Below, piece after piece: positions 1 through 5,356 of a DNA stretch of 7,383 nt. Under the pieces are notes generated by a model that did not search any database, was not told the origin of the DNA, and saw nothing but the letters and a program-made list of their open reading frames with translations. A program made the position numbers and the translations under genes. Numbering within the stretch: the first letter of the stretch is position 1; each line of letters begins with the position of its first letter. The stretch comes from Legionella genomosp. 1 (GTDB taxonomy: Bacteria > Pseudomonadota > Gammaproteobacteria > Legionellales > Legionellaceae): the NCBI GenBank assembly GCA_945867185.1, contig CAMBHM010000070.1, positions 1 through 7,383 of the forward strand. The letters run 5' to 3'.

Positions 1-58
1 AATGTAGGATGTAACGCATGATCGCCCCATGAACAAGGTTTAGGAGATCGTGCACGAA

Positions 59-394
59 TCATCCTTTACTTCCACCAGGCCCGCCTCTCCCGCCTCTATT
101 GGACGGATCTATCTCTTCGTAATAGCCTTTAGCGCCACTTTTTACAGCGCCAACATACCCTGATTTCCGGTCTTCTCGTGGTGTGTCTGATCGTGTGTCG
201 CTTTGCAGGCCTCTAATAGCATTACGTGCCCAGGCATATAGCCCTTCTCTCTCCCCCTCTTTTTTCGGCATTATCGAAGTACCCTCTGTTGGAGCACCCT
301 CTGCTGGAGCACCCTCTGCTGGAGTACCCTTTGTTGGAGCACCCTCTGCTGGAGTACCCTTTGTTGGTTGTTTTTCACTAGCGTCTCTAGTCAT
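59..394 (-). CDS. Unrecognised 111-aa protein with N-terminal pentapeptide repeats and Gly-rich C-terminus
   Basis: I do not recognise this family. Translation from the ATG at 394 gives 111 residues ending in TGA at 59-61. Residues 11-40 are degenerate five-residue repeats of the type (T/A)(K/E)G(A/T)P. A charged central part follows (KKEGERE, then GLYAWARNAI at 51-60). The C-terminus has YYEEIDPSN (91-99) and a glycine-rich end (RGGRGGPGG, 100-108). There is no signal peptide, membrane segment or enzymatic motif, so it is probably soluble and largely disordered. I chose the ATG over an in-frame TTG at 415 because GGAG (401-404) lies 6 nt upstream of the ATG, whereas the TTG has no ribosome binding site. 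The gene lies downstream of the 560-residue protein on the same strand but has its own promoter module (440-489), shared with that gene. A small secreted effector is possible but unproven. Coding status is supported by the ribosome binding site and promoter rather than by homology. Confidence 0.6.
   Translation of the reverse strand: MTRDASEKQPTKGTPAEGAPTKGTPAEGAPAEGAPTEGTSIMPKKEGEREGLYAWARNAIRGLQSDTRSDTPREDRKSGYVGAVKSGAKGYYEEIDPSNRGGRGGPGGSKG
276..365. repeat. Six-unit 15-bp tandem repeat inside the small repeat-protein gene
   Basis: Six consecutive 15-bp units begin at 276, 291, 306, 321, 336 and 351, with plus-strand consensus ggag(c/t)accct(c/t)tg(c/t)t. Units 2, 3 and 5 are identical to each other, and units 4 and 6 are identical to each other. 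The alternation suggests duplication of blocks as well as of single units. Because 15 is a multiple of three, gain or loss of a unit changes the protein by five residues without a frameshift. Confidence 0.9.
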
Positions 395-400
395 GATTGT

Positions 401-404
401 CTCC
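401..404 (-). promoter_or_regulatory. Ribosome binding site fixing the start of the 111-aa protein
   Basis: GGAG on the minus strand lies 6 nt before the ATG at 394-392. This favours the ATG over the upstream TTG at 415. Confidence 0.6.
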
Positions 405-439
405 AAAAGTGACAAATTTAAATACAGTTCGTTCTTTGT

Positions 440-489
440 AAGTCTAGTATGTGACGCTCGGTTTTGAGAAACTTTACTATTTTTTTACA
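440..489 (-). promoter_or_regulatory. Promoter module B: tandem GTAAA boxes and -10 upstream of the 111-aa gene
   Basis: Reading 5' to 3' on the minus strand: GTAAA (488-484), a 6-nt spacer, GTAAA (477-473), the block GTTTCTCAAA (472-463), an 11-nt variable stretch, and the -10 hexamer CATACT (451-446) followed by AGACTT. The 21-nt gap between proximal box and -10 puts the tandem boxes at about -49 to -34, centred near -41.5. I see no good -35 hexamer, which fits an activator-dependent promoter. By my count 38 of 50 positions match module A at 2358-2407, with identical spacing. GTAAA-N(5-6)-GTAAA resembles the known CpxR box; assignment to CpxR is inference. Confidence 0.65.
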
Positions 490-630
490 CTGTCGTGATT
501 GATCGAAGACGTTTATTAGGTTGGTACGGAGGCGGCTTGATCGTGGGATCCAAAACAATTTTAATATAGTTGGGATCCTCCGGTCACAAGTAGGGGGAGT
601 GAAGGTTACAATCTTCTCTCAGCAACAGCC

Positions 631-2313
631 CTATGTTCCTCCTCGGACATTCCGTGAGACCGTAGCCGCAGGTGTTTCTGCTGCTGCGCGTGCCTCCCTT
701 GCTGCTGCGCGTGCCGCCTCTGCTGTTGCTGCCGCGTCTACTAACTTCTTCCCCAATTCGAGTGCGGTCAATGGTTTTTCAGGAAGGAGTGCGGTCAATG
801 GTTTTTCAGGAGGGAGTGCAGTCAATGGTTCTTCTTCAGGAGGGAGCCTATATCGATGGGATAGGCTTCCATAATAATGATGACGATCACTAGACCGATT
901 AAAAAGGGGCGTTTCTTCGTTAAGGTTTCGAGTATAAGATTCTTTTAATAGTGTGATACTATTTTTTAAGTTTCCTAACACCCTTGTCCATTGATCACTG
1001 GTAGGCGCCATCTGTCGTACCTCAGTTAGTCTCGATTCTACGAGGTCAAGCTCTACAGCTGTAATTGTTCTGCCCTTCTTCAGTAGGGTATCCAGATCCT
1101 CAGCGAGAGCGGTTGCCATGATGATCGCATGATCTTCATTTATGGTAGGCATGATGTCTCTCGGCGATTCGTCTCCAATAGATTCATAGGGACGGGAAGC
1201 GGATGGGGGTGCGATCTTTTCTACCAAAGCATCCAGAATTTCAAGGTTTTTCGTTAATTTAGATAATCGTTTATTCCAATCAGTCCCTGAGCAACTGATT
1301 GTTTCTTCAAAGCATTGAATCTCTTCTTTCAAATCATCAAGCTGCTTTCTTGCGTCAGTTAAACTCAACACCTCTATCTTTAAACGTTCGTGTAATGAAA
1401 GACATTTATTCTGGAGCTCACTGAGCGTGTTGCTTTGTTGTAATCGTTTCTCGGTTACGATGACCTGAGCCCTGAGTTGTTGCTCAGCGGTCTTGTATGG
1501 GATGGGCTTAGCTGCATCAGTGAATTTTCTAGATAAATCAATCAGTCTTTGTAAACCATTGACCTCGTTATCTATTTTTTGGAGGATCGCCTCTTCTTGT
1601 TTGTCTCCTTTTGCGTGAAGCGTCTTTAACGTGCTGATAAGGTCTTTGAGCCTCTGGATATCGGTTTCTCTTTCCTCGAGATAGTCCGCCTGATAGGGTT
1701 TATATTTTAGGGTCAGGAGGTTATCTTGTAAGCTCTCAGCCTTCTTTGTAAAGACGTTTTTTTTTAGTTTGTCAATGGTTCCTAGTGCCAGCTTGATAAT
1801 TGTTAGTTGCTCTTGTAAAGGTTGATTAGTTGAGGTGCTGTCTATTTGAGCTTGTAGTCGTTGGTATTGAGCTTGTATAGCATTCAACTCGGGGAGATTG
1901 ATTGTCCTTGTATTTAGTATCTTTCGTTGAAGTTCCACAACCTCTGCGCTCAACTTCACTATACATTTCTCGAGAATCTTTCTGTCCAAGGTATCTAAGA
2001 GATCTCGAATGCGACGTAGTTCTGTTTCTTCTTGAGGATTTGCTGTTTTCCAACACTCATTAAAGAGTGCCTGATCGAGTCCTTCAGGTGCTCGTGGGGC
2101 TGTTTCATAGGAGTCTAACTCTTGGCGAAGGCTGTTATTGGATAGTTGCTGGTCCTCTAGATTAGGCTCTTTATATTCCCACGATCGAAGCGTTTCTTTG
2201 AGGCGGTATACATGGTTTATGAGCGAGGTTTCCCTCGCATAAGAGAGATCTTTCATAGTCCCGATGATGAGCGCTGCGGCTATTCTAGCCTCTTCTTTGC
2301 GATCCTGAGCCAT
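631..2313 (-). CDS. Unrecognised 560-aa predicted coiled-coil protein with C-terminal PEKPLTAL repeats and Ala-rich tail
   Basis: I do not recognise this protein. It is an uninterrupted frame of 560 residues, highly charged and rich in Leu, Lys, Glu and Gln. Long helical stretches through roughly residues 40-460 have heptad-like leucine spacing (for example IQRLKDLISTLKTLH and NEVNGLQRLIDL), which suggests several coiled-coil segments. Residues 491-518 are three Pro-Glu repeats (PPEEEPLTAL, PPEKPLTAL, LPEKPLTAL). Residues 527-550 form an Ala-rich Arg/Glu helix. There is no signal peptide, membrane segment or catalytic motif. The second of two adjacent ATG codons (2313 rather than 2316) is preferred because AGGAGG at 2323-2318 is only 1 nt from the first ATG and 4 nt from the second. 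It has its own promoter module (2358-2407), just downstream of the tRNA genes. Architecture and promoter fit a Dot/Icm-type effector or a structural coiled-coil protein; neither is shown. Confidence 0.75.
   Translation of the reverse strand: MAQDRKEEARIAAALIIGTMKDLSYARETSLINHVYRLKETLRSWEYKEPNLEDQQLSNNSLRQELDSYETAPRAPEGLDQALFNECWKTANPQEETELRRIRDLLDTLDRKILEKCIVKLSAEVVELQRKILNTRTINLPELNAIQAQYQRLQAQIDSTSTNQPLQEQLTIIKLALGTIDKLKKNVFTKKAESLQDNLLTLKYKPYQADYLEERETDIQRLKDLISTLKTLHAKGDKQEEAILQKIDNEVNGLQRLIDLSRKFTDAAKPIPYKTAEQQLRAQVIVTEKRLQQSNTLSELQNKCLSLHERLKIEVLSLTDARKQLDDLKEEIQCFEETISCSGTDWNKRLSKLTKNLEILDALVEKIAPPSASRPYESIGDESPRDIMPTINEDHAIIMATALAEDLDTLLKKGRTITAVELDLVESRLTEVRQMAPTSDQWTRVLGNLKNSITLLKESYTRNLNEETPLFNRSSDRHHYYGSLSHRYRLPPEEEPLTALPPEKPLTALLPEKPLTALELGKKLVDAAATAEAARAAAREARAAAETPAATVSRNVRGGT
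760..843. repeat. Three-unit tandem repeat (27, 27 and 30 bp) encoding the PEKPLTAL repeats
   Basis: Units lie at 760-786, 787-813 and 814-843. The first two differ at one base. The third carries a 3-bp insertion and substitutions, adding one Glu. They encode residues 491-518 of the coiled-coil protein. High nucleotide identity between units points to recent duplication, and all unit lengths keep the reading frame. Confidence 0.9.
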
Positions 2314-2317
2314 CATA

Positions 2318-2323
2318 CCTCCT
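2318..2323 (-). promoter_or_regulatory. Strong ribosome binding site of the coiled-coil protein gene
   Basis: AGGAGG on the minus strand is followed by T and two consecutive ATG codons (2316-2314 and 2313-2311). The site is too close to the first ATG (1 nt) and better placed for the second (4 nt), so translation most likely begins at 2313. Confidence 0.7.
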
Positions 2324-2357
2324 AGAAATGCAAAATAAGCGCACAGTGCTTTCTTAA

Positions 2358-2407
2358 AAGTCTAGTATAAGGATGACATGTTTGAGAAACTTTACGATTT
2401 GTTTACA
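2358..2407 (-). promoter_or_regulatory. Promoter module A: tandem GTAAA boxes and -10 upstream of the 560-aa gene
   Basis: Reading 5' to 3' on the minus strand: GTAAA (2406-2402), a 6-nt spacer, GTAAA (2395-2391), the block GTTTCTCAAA (2390-2381), an 11-nt variable stretch, and the -10 hexamer TATACT (2369-2364) followed by AGACTT. A start near 2357 would leave a leader of about 40 nt. The distal box lies only 11 nt from the 3' end of the nearest tRNA-Glu. No good -35 is seen. Spacing is the same as in module B (440-489). The tandem GTAAA pattern resembles a CpxR site placed as a class II activator; the regulator's identity is inferred. Confidence 0.7.
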
Positions 2408-2417
2408 GTAGAGGGTA

Positions 2418-2493
2418 TGGCGTCCCCAAGGGGGTTCGAACCCCTGTTACCGCCGTGAAAGGGCAGTGTCCTAGGCCTCTAGACGATGGGGAC
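2418..2493 (-). tRNA. tRNA-Glu (anticodon TTC), distal copy
   Basis: The 76-nt minus-strand sequence folds as a standard cloverleaf. The acceptor stem GTCCCCA pairs with TGGGGAC, the discriminator is G, and CCA is encoded. The T-arm contains GGTTCGAACC, and the seven-base anticodon loop CTTTCAC places anticodon TTC at 2459-2457. It closely matches E. coli tRNA-Glu. It is identical to the copy at 2515-2590 and is the last tRNA of the cluster. No Rho-independent terminator separates it from the promoter module beginning 11 nt downstream. Confidence 0.97.
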
Positions 2494-2514
2494 CTGGATC
2501 TTTTAAAACAATGA

Positions 2515-2590
2515 TGGCGTCCCCAAGGGGGTTCGAACCCCTGTTACCGCCGTGAAAGGGCAGTGTCCTAGGCCTCTAGACGATGGGGAC
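2515..2590 (-). tRNA. tRNA-Glu (anticodon TTC), proximal copy
   Basis: This is the same 76-nt cloverleaf as the copy at 2418-2493, base for base, with anticodon TTC, discriminator G and encoded CCA. It is the middle gene of the Ala-Glu-Glu cluster. A 21-nt A/T-rich spacer (2494-2514) separates it from the second copy, and 43 nt separate it from tRNA-Ala, so one precursor transcript processed by RNases is likely. Confidence 0.97.
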
Positions 2591-2633
2591 CCAGACTTTT
2601 TTGAGCCAAAGAGCAGCGCTCACCATCCGACGA

Positions 2634-2709
<76 letters not shown>

Positions 2710-2724
2710 AAAAAAGAGAGTCGA

Positions 2725-2753
2725 AGTGTACGTGAGGTCTCCTTGGGCGTCAA
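2725..2753 (-). promoter_or_regulatory. Sigma70-type promoter of the tRNA Ala-Glu-Glu cluster
   Basis: On the minus strand, -35 TTGACG (2753-2748), a 17-nt spacer and -10 TACACT (2730-2725) lie 15 nt before the first base of tRNA-Ala. The promoter sits in the gap after the ispA stop codon (2777), so the tRNAs need not depend on xseB-ispA transcription. Confidence 0.75.
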
Positions 2754-2776
2754 GGGCTTTTTTAAATGCCATCCGA

Positions 2777-3673
2777 TCAGCGTCCATGACCATGCGCGGT
2801 TCCTAATTCAATTCGACGACGCAAGTATCTCACAAAATCGCGCAACAGATAACCCTCTTCTTGGAAGGGGGACAGCGCTTCTTCGGCGTTTTGAAGGTGG
2901 GTATTGATGAGATCAGCGAGGGCAGGTTGCGTGTAGCGTTGTGCAAACGTGTTTTTTTGATTGGCCACATCGGAGGCGCGCTGTTTGCCTTGACCATATT
3001 GATCTAAATAATCATCTTGCATCTGAAAGGCCAACCCCACTTGTTCTGCATAGTGGTGTAGGGCTTCTGCAAGGGGCTTAGTGGTATGGCTTGCAGCCAA
3101 TACCATCGTGATAGAAGCTACATACAGCTTGCCTGTTTTCAATTGATGAATCTCACGTAACCTGGCTTCTGGGAGGTTTGGATGGTTGAGTTCAGTTAAA
3201 TCTAAACTTTGGCCGCTTAGCATACCAGCAGGGCCGCTTGCTGTGATGAGCGCTTGGGTGATCTGAAGCTTCTGTTCTGCAGGCAGTGGTAGGTGTGTCA
3301 GCAAGGTTTCGATGGCAAGGAGTTGTAGGGCATCGCCCGCTAAAATGGCGGTGGCTTCATCAAAGGCACGGTGGCAACTGGGACGCCCTCTTCGAAAATC
3401 GTCGTTGTCCATGCCGGGTAAGTCGTCGTGAATAAGAGAATAAGTGTGCGTGAATTCTATGGCCGCAGCGATGGGATCTAATCGATCAGTTGGTACTTTT
3501 AAAAGCGCACCACACAAATATACCAGTACCGGGCGCCATCGTTTCCCGCCGGGGAAGAGGGCATAGCTGATGGCCTCTTTCAGATGTTTTGAAGGCAGAT
3601 GTAGTGGATCAATTAGACGATGTAACACGGTATTGTGATGCGTGATGAGTGCATCGATGGTTTGATTAATCAT
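2777..3673 (-). CDS. ispA: Farnesyl diphosphate synthase (geranyltranstransferase)
   Basis: This cytoplasmic trans-prenyltransferase condenses isopentenyl diphosphate with DMAPP and then GPP to give farnesyl diphosphate, the precursor of quinone side chains and undecaprenyl phosphate. In the 298-residue product, GGKRWRP (42-48) is the diphosphate-binding motif. DDLPGMD (83-89) is the first aspartate-rich motif with the two-residue insertion typical of bacterial FPP synthases. KTG is at 179-181, and DDYLD (220-224) is the second aspartate-rich motif. Length matches E. coli IspA (299). The ATG at 3673 overlaps the end of xseB by 8 bp and has no strong ribosome binding site, suggesting translational coupling. 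A TTG at 3700 would add nine residues but is less likely. xseB-ispA is the common arrangement, but dxs, often next, is absent: the tRNA cluster follows. The C-terminus ends in an unusual GTAHGHGR tail. Confidence 0.95.
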   Translation of the reverse strand: MINQTIDALITHHNTVLHRLIDPLHLPSKHLKEAISYALFPGGKRWRPVLVYLCGALLKVPTDRLDPIAAAIEFTHTYSLIHDDLPGMDNDDFRRGRPSCHRAFDEATAILAGDALQLLAIETLLTHLPLPAEQKLQITQALITASGPAGMLSGQSLDLTELNHPNLPEARLREIHQLKTGKLYVASITMVLAASHTTKPLAEALHHYAEQVGLAFQMQDDYLDQYGQGKQRASDVANQKNTFAQRYTQPALADLINTHLQNAEEALSPFQEEGYLLRDFVRYLRRRIELGTAHGHGR

Positions 3674-3866
3674 GGCTGTTTTCTGATGACAATCGCTCAA
3701 TGGTTTGCTCGGCTTGCGTCAGCATGTTCTGGCATTGTTTAGCGGTAGAGATCCCTTTTTCAAAGTATTTGAGCGCGTCTTCAAGCGGACAGTCGCCCTT
3801 TTCTAATTGTTGGACGAGTGCTTGAAGCTCCGCCATGGATTGTTCAAAAGCAATGGGTTTGGTCAT
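3666..3866 (-). CDS. xseB: Exodeoxyribonuclease VII small subunit
   Basis: XseB is the small helical subunit that binds XseA to form exonuclease VII, which degrades single-stranded DNA from either end in repair and recombination. The 66-residue product carries the family pattern: FEQSMAELQALVQQLEKGDCPLEDALKYFEKG corresponds to the core FE..l.eLe.iv..LE.G...Leesl..yE.G, and a second helix follows (AKQCQNMLTQAEQTIERL). Length is normal for the family (about 65-80). The ATG at 3866 is chosen because AAGGA (3878-3874) lies 7 nt upstream. A longer reading to 3962 would add 32 residues unlike any XseB and run into the radA promoter region. It overlaps ispA by 8 bp as first gene of a two-gene operon. 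xseA is not in this window. Confidence 0.93.
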   Translation of the reverse strand: MTKPIAFEQSMAELQALVQQLEKGDCPLEDALKYFEKGISTAKQCQNMLTQAEQTIERLSSENSHD

Positions 3867-3978
3867 GTGATGGTCCTTGATAGAAACTGATCGGGTAAAG
3901 GTCAAGAAGTGTAAGGGGGTTGTTCTTGGGATACAAGTGTACGGTATACTGCACGCATGCATGGCTCGGACTCACTTT
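3867..3978. promoter_or_regulatory. Divergent promoter region between xseB-ispA and radA
   Basis: This 112-bp gap must serve both directions. For radA (plus), TATACT at 3945-3950 is a good -10, but no convincing -35 is present. For xseB (minus), the best pair I find is TTGTAT (3936-3931), 17 nt, TACACT (3913-3908), which leaves a leader of about 35-40 nt. An alternative TTGACC/TATCAA pair would start transcription inside or after the xseB ribosome binding site and is less likely. Assignments are by eye. Confidence 0.35.
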
Positions 3979-5328
3979 ATGAAACTCAAAACAAAATTCG
4001 TTTGTAATCAGTGTGGTAGTACGTTCTCACAGTGGGCAGGGCAATGTACCCAGTGTGGGGTTTGGAATGCCATCAGTGAAGAGACGGTGATTAAAGTGGT
4101 GCCTCGCTCTGGCCAGTATGCGAATCAGCGATCGGTGGTGACGCATGTGGAGGAGGTGGTGTTGCAAGCGGAGTCGCGCATGGATTGCGGATTGACTGAA
4201 TTAAACCGGGTGCTCGGTGGGGGGTTGGTGGACGGATCAGTGGTGTTGATAGGGGGTGATCCTGGCATTGGAAAATCGACCTTGCTGTTGCAAACGTTGG
4301 CAAATTTATCGACTCAATATCCTATTTTATATATCACCGGTGAGGAGTCGTTGCAGCAAGTAGCGATGCGTGCTAAGCGCTTACAATTACCCCTGGCAGG
4401 GCTGAAATTGCTTGCTGAGACGCATGTGGAAACTATTTTAGATCATGTAAAAAAAGAATCACCGCGGATCATTGTCATTGATTCGGTACAAACGGTCTTT
4501 ACCGATACGTTAAATGCAGCGCCTGGGGGTGTGAGCCAAGTGCGTGAATCTGCAGCACAATTGGTCCGATTTGCTAAAATGACACAAACGGCTGTATTTT
4601 TGGTAGGACACGTCACCAAAGACGGATCGCTCGCTGGCCCACGAGTGTTAGAACACATGGTGGATTGTGTGTTGTACTTTGAAGGAGAAAGTGACAGTCG
4701 ATTTCGAGTGATTCGTGCGATAAAAAATCGGTTTGGGGCCGTCAACGAATTGGGGATTTTTGCGATGACCGATCGAGGCTTAAAAGAAGTCTCTAATCCT
4801 TCCGCTATTTTTTTATCGCGCCAACCAACCCCGACCCCAGGAAGTGCTGTGATGGTGACTTGGGAAGGCTCGCGTCCGATGCTGGTGGAAGTGCAAGCCT
4901 TGGTAGATGACGCATCAGGTCCCCAAGCCAAACGGGTCACCGCGGGTCTTGAGCACAATCGATTGGCGATTTTACTTGCTGTGTTGCATCGGCATGGGGG
5001 GATTGCCACTTTTGATCAAGATGTCTTTGTCAACGTGGTCGGTGGGGTGAAAATCTCTGAAACAGGCAGTGATCTCGCCTTATTGGCAGCTGTCGTGTCC
5101 AGTTTGCGCAATCGCGTGTTTGCGAGCGATACGATCATTGTTGGAGAGATCGGGTTGGCCGGTGAAATTCGGCCGGTTCAAAGTGGGCAAGAGCGGCTGA
5201 AAGAAGCTGTCAAACATGGGTTCAAACGCGCCATTGTACCCGAGGCCAATGCACCCAAGCAGCCTATAGGGATTGAAGTGCATCCTGTGAAACATCTGCA
5301 AGAGATGCTGGCATTGGCAGAGGGGTGA
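3979..5328 (+). CDS. radA: DNA repair protein RadA (Sms)
   Basis: RadA is a RecA-related ATPase that promotes branch migration of recombination intermediates in DNA repair. In the 449-residue product, a C4 zinc finger (CNQC at 9-12, CTQC at 23-26) is followed by the ATPase core. Walker A is GGDPGIGKST (92-101, Lys99), Walker B is IIVIDSVQT (164-172), and the RadA-specific KNRFG motif is at 249-253. The C-terminal third is the Lon-like domain, with GEIGLAGEIRPV, and shows no Lon catalytic serine motif. Length fits the family (E. coli 460). I prefer the ATG at 3979 because the zinc finger then starts at residue 9. An ATG at 3961 (MARTHF...) adds six residues and is possible. The reading upstream to 3877 is not RadA-like and overlaps the xseB leader. 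Neither start has a clear ribosome binding site. The gene is divergent from xseB and convergent with the PBP1A gene. Confidence 0.96.
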   Translation: MKLKTKFVCNQCGSTFSQWAGQCTQCGVWNAISEETVIKVVPRSGQYANQRSVVTHVEEVVLQAESRMDCGLTELNRVLGGGLVDGSVVLIGGDPGIGKSTLLLQTLANLSTQYPILYITGEESLQQVAMRAKRLQLPLAGLKLLAETHVETILDHVKKESPRIIVIDSVQTVFTDTLNAAPGGVSQVRESAAQLVRFAKMTQTAVFLVGHVTKDGSLAGPRVLEHMVDCVLYFEGESDSRFRVIRAIKNRFGAVNELGIFAMTDRGLKEVSNPSAIFLSRQPTPTPGSAVMVTWEGSRPMLVEVQALVDDASGPQAKRVTAGLEHNRLAILLAVLHRHGGIATFDQDVFVNVVGGVKISETGSDLALLAAVVSSLRNRVFASDTIIVGEIGLAGEIRPVQSGQERLKEAVKHGFKRAIVPEANAPKQPIGIEVHPVKHLQEMLALAEG

Positions 5329-5330
5329 AA

Positions 5331-5345
5331 CTTACGGTTCGTAAG
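5331..5345. terminator. Small hairpin in the radA/PBP1A convergent gap
   Basis: CTTACG (5331-5336), loop GTT, CGTAAG (5340-5345) forms a 6-bp perfect stem within the 28-bp gap between the radA stop (5328) and the PBP1A gene stop (5357). Its position suits a shared bidirectional terminator. Neither strand has a real T-tract (TTT at most on the minus side), so intrinsic termination would be weak. Confidence 0.35.
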
Positions 5346-5356
5346 GTGTGACAAGA

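Larger units (their letters stand above)
2417..2590. repeat. Tandem duplication of tRNA-Glu, 97-bp period
   Basis: Positions 2417-2493 and 2514-2590 are identical (77 bp: the whole tRNA plus one flanking base). The flanks differ almost at once, so the duplication is either old with only the tRNA held constant, or kept identical by gene conversion. Confidence 0.9.

Noticed and set aside
1..30. Minus-strand ATG near position 30 reading off the left edge as another gene
   Set aside because: Only about ten codons are visible, with no ribosome binding site or recognisable sequence.
546..580. Two GGATCC palindromes that could pair as a terminator after the coiled-coil gene
   Set aside because: The stem is only six or seven pairs with a loop of over 20 nt and no T-tract on the minus strand. 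The rest of 489-630 shows no convincing element either.
521..893. Plus-strand open frames opposite the repeat-rich end of the coiled-coil gene (and similarly at 183-467)
   Set aside because: They are antisense readings of the tandem repeats, have low-complexity Ala/Ser or Leu composition and no ribosome binding site, and lie opposite frames that do have promoters and ribosome binding sites.
2335..2356. AAGC...GCTT followed by ATTTT in the leader of the coiled-coil gene as an attenuator or tRNA terminator
   Set aside because: The stem has only four sure pairs and the T-run is four bases, too weak to call.
1..2400. Fragment of tRNA-Glu marking the other end of an island
   Set aside because: Reading through this part I found no second copy of the tRNA 3' T-arm sequence; the far end, if any, lies outside the window.
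3895..3915. GTAAA ... GTAAG in the xseB/radA intergenic region as another copy of the promoter module
   Set aside because: The spacer is 11 nt rather than 6, the second box is imperfect, and the GTTTCTCAAA and TACTAGACTT blocks are absent.
3877..3960. N-terminal extension of RadA up to 3877
   Set aside because: The added residues do not resemble RadA, the zinc finger normally begins about 8-12 residues from the start, and the extension would overlap the xseB leader and promoter region.
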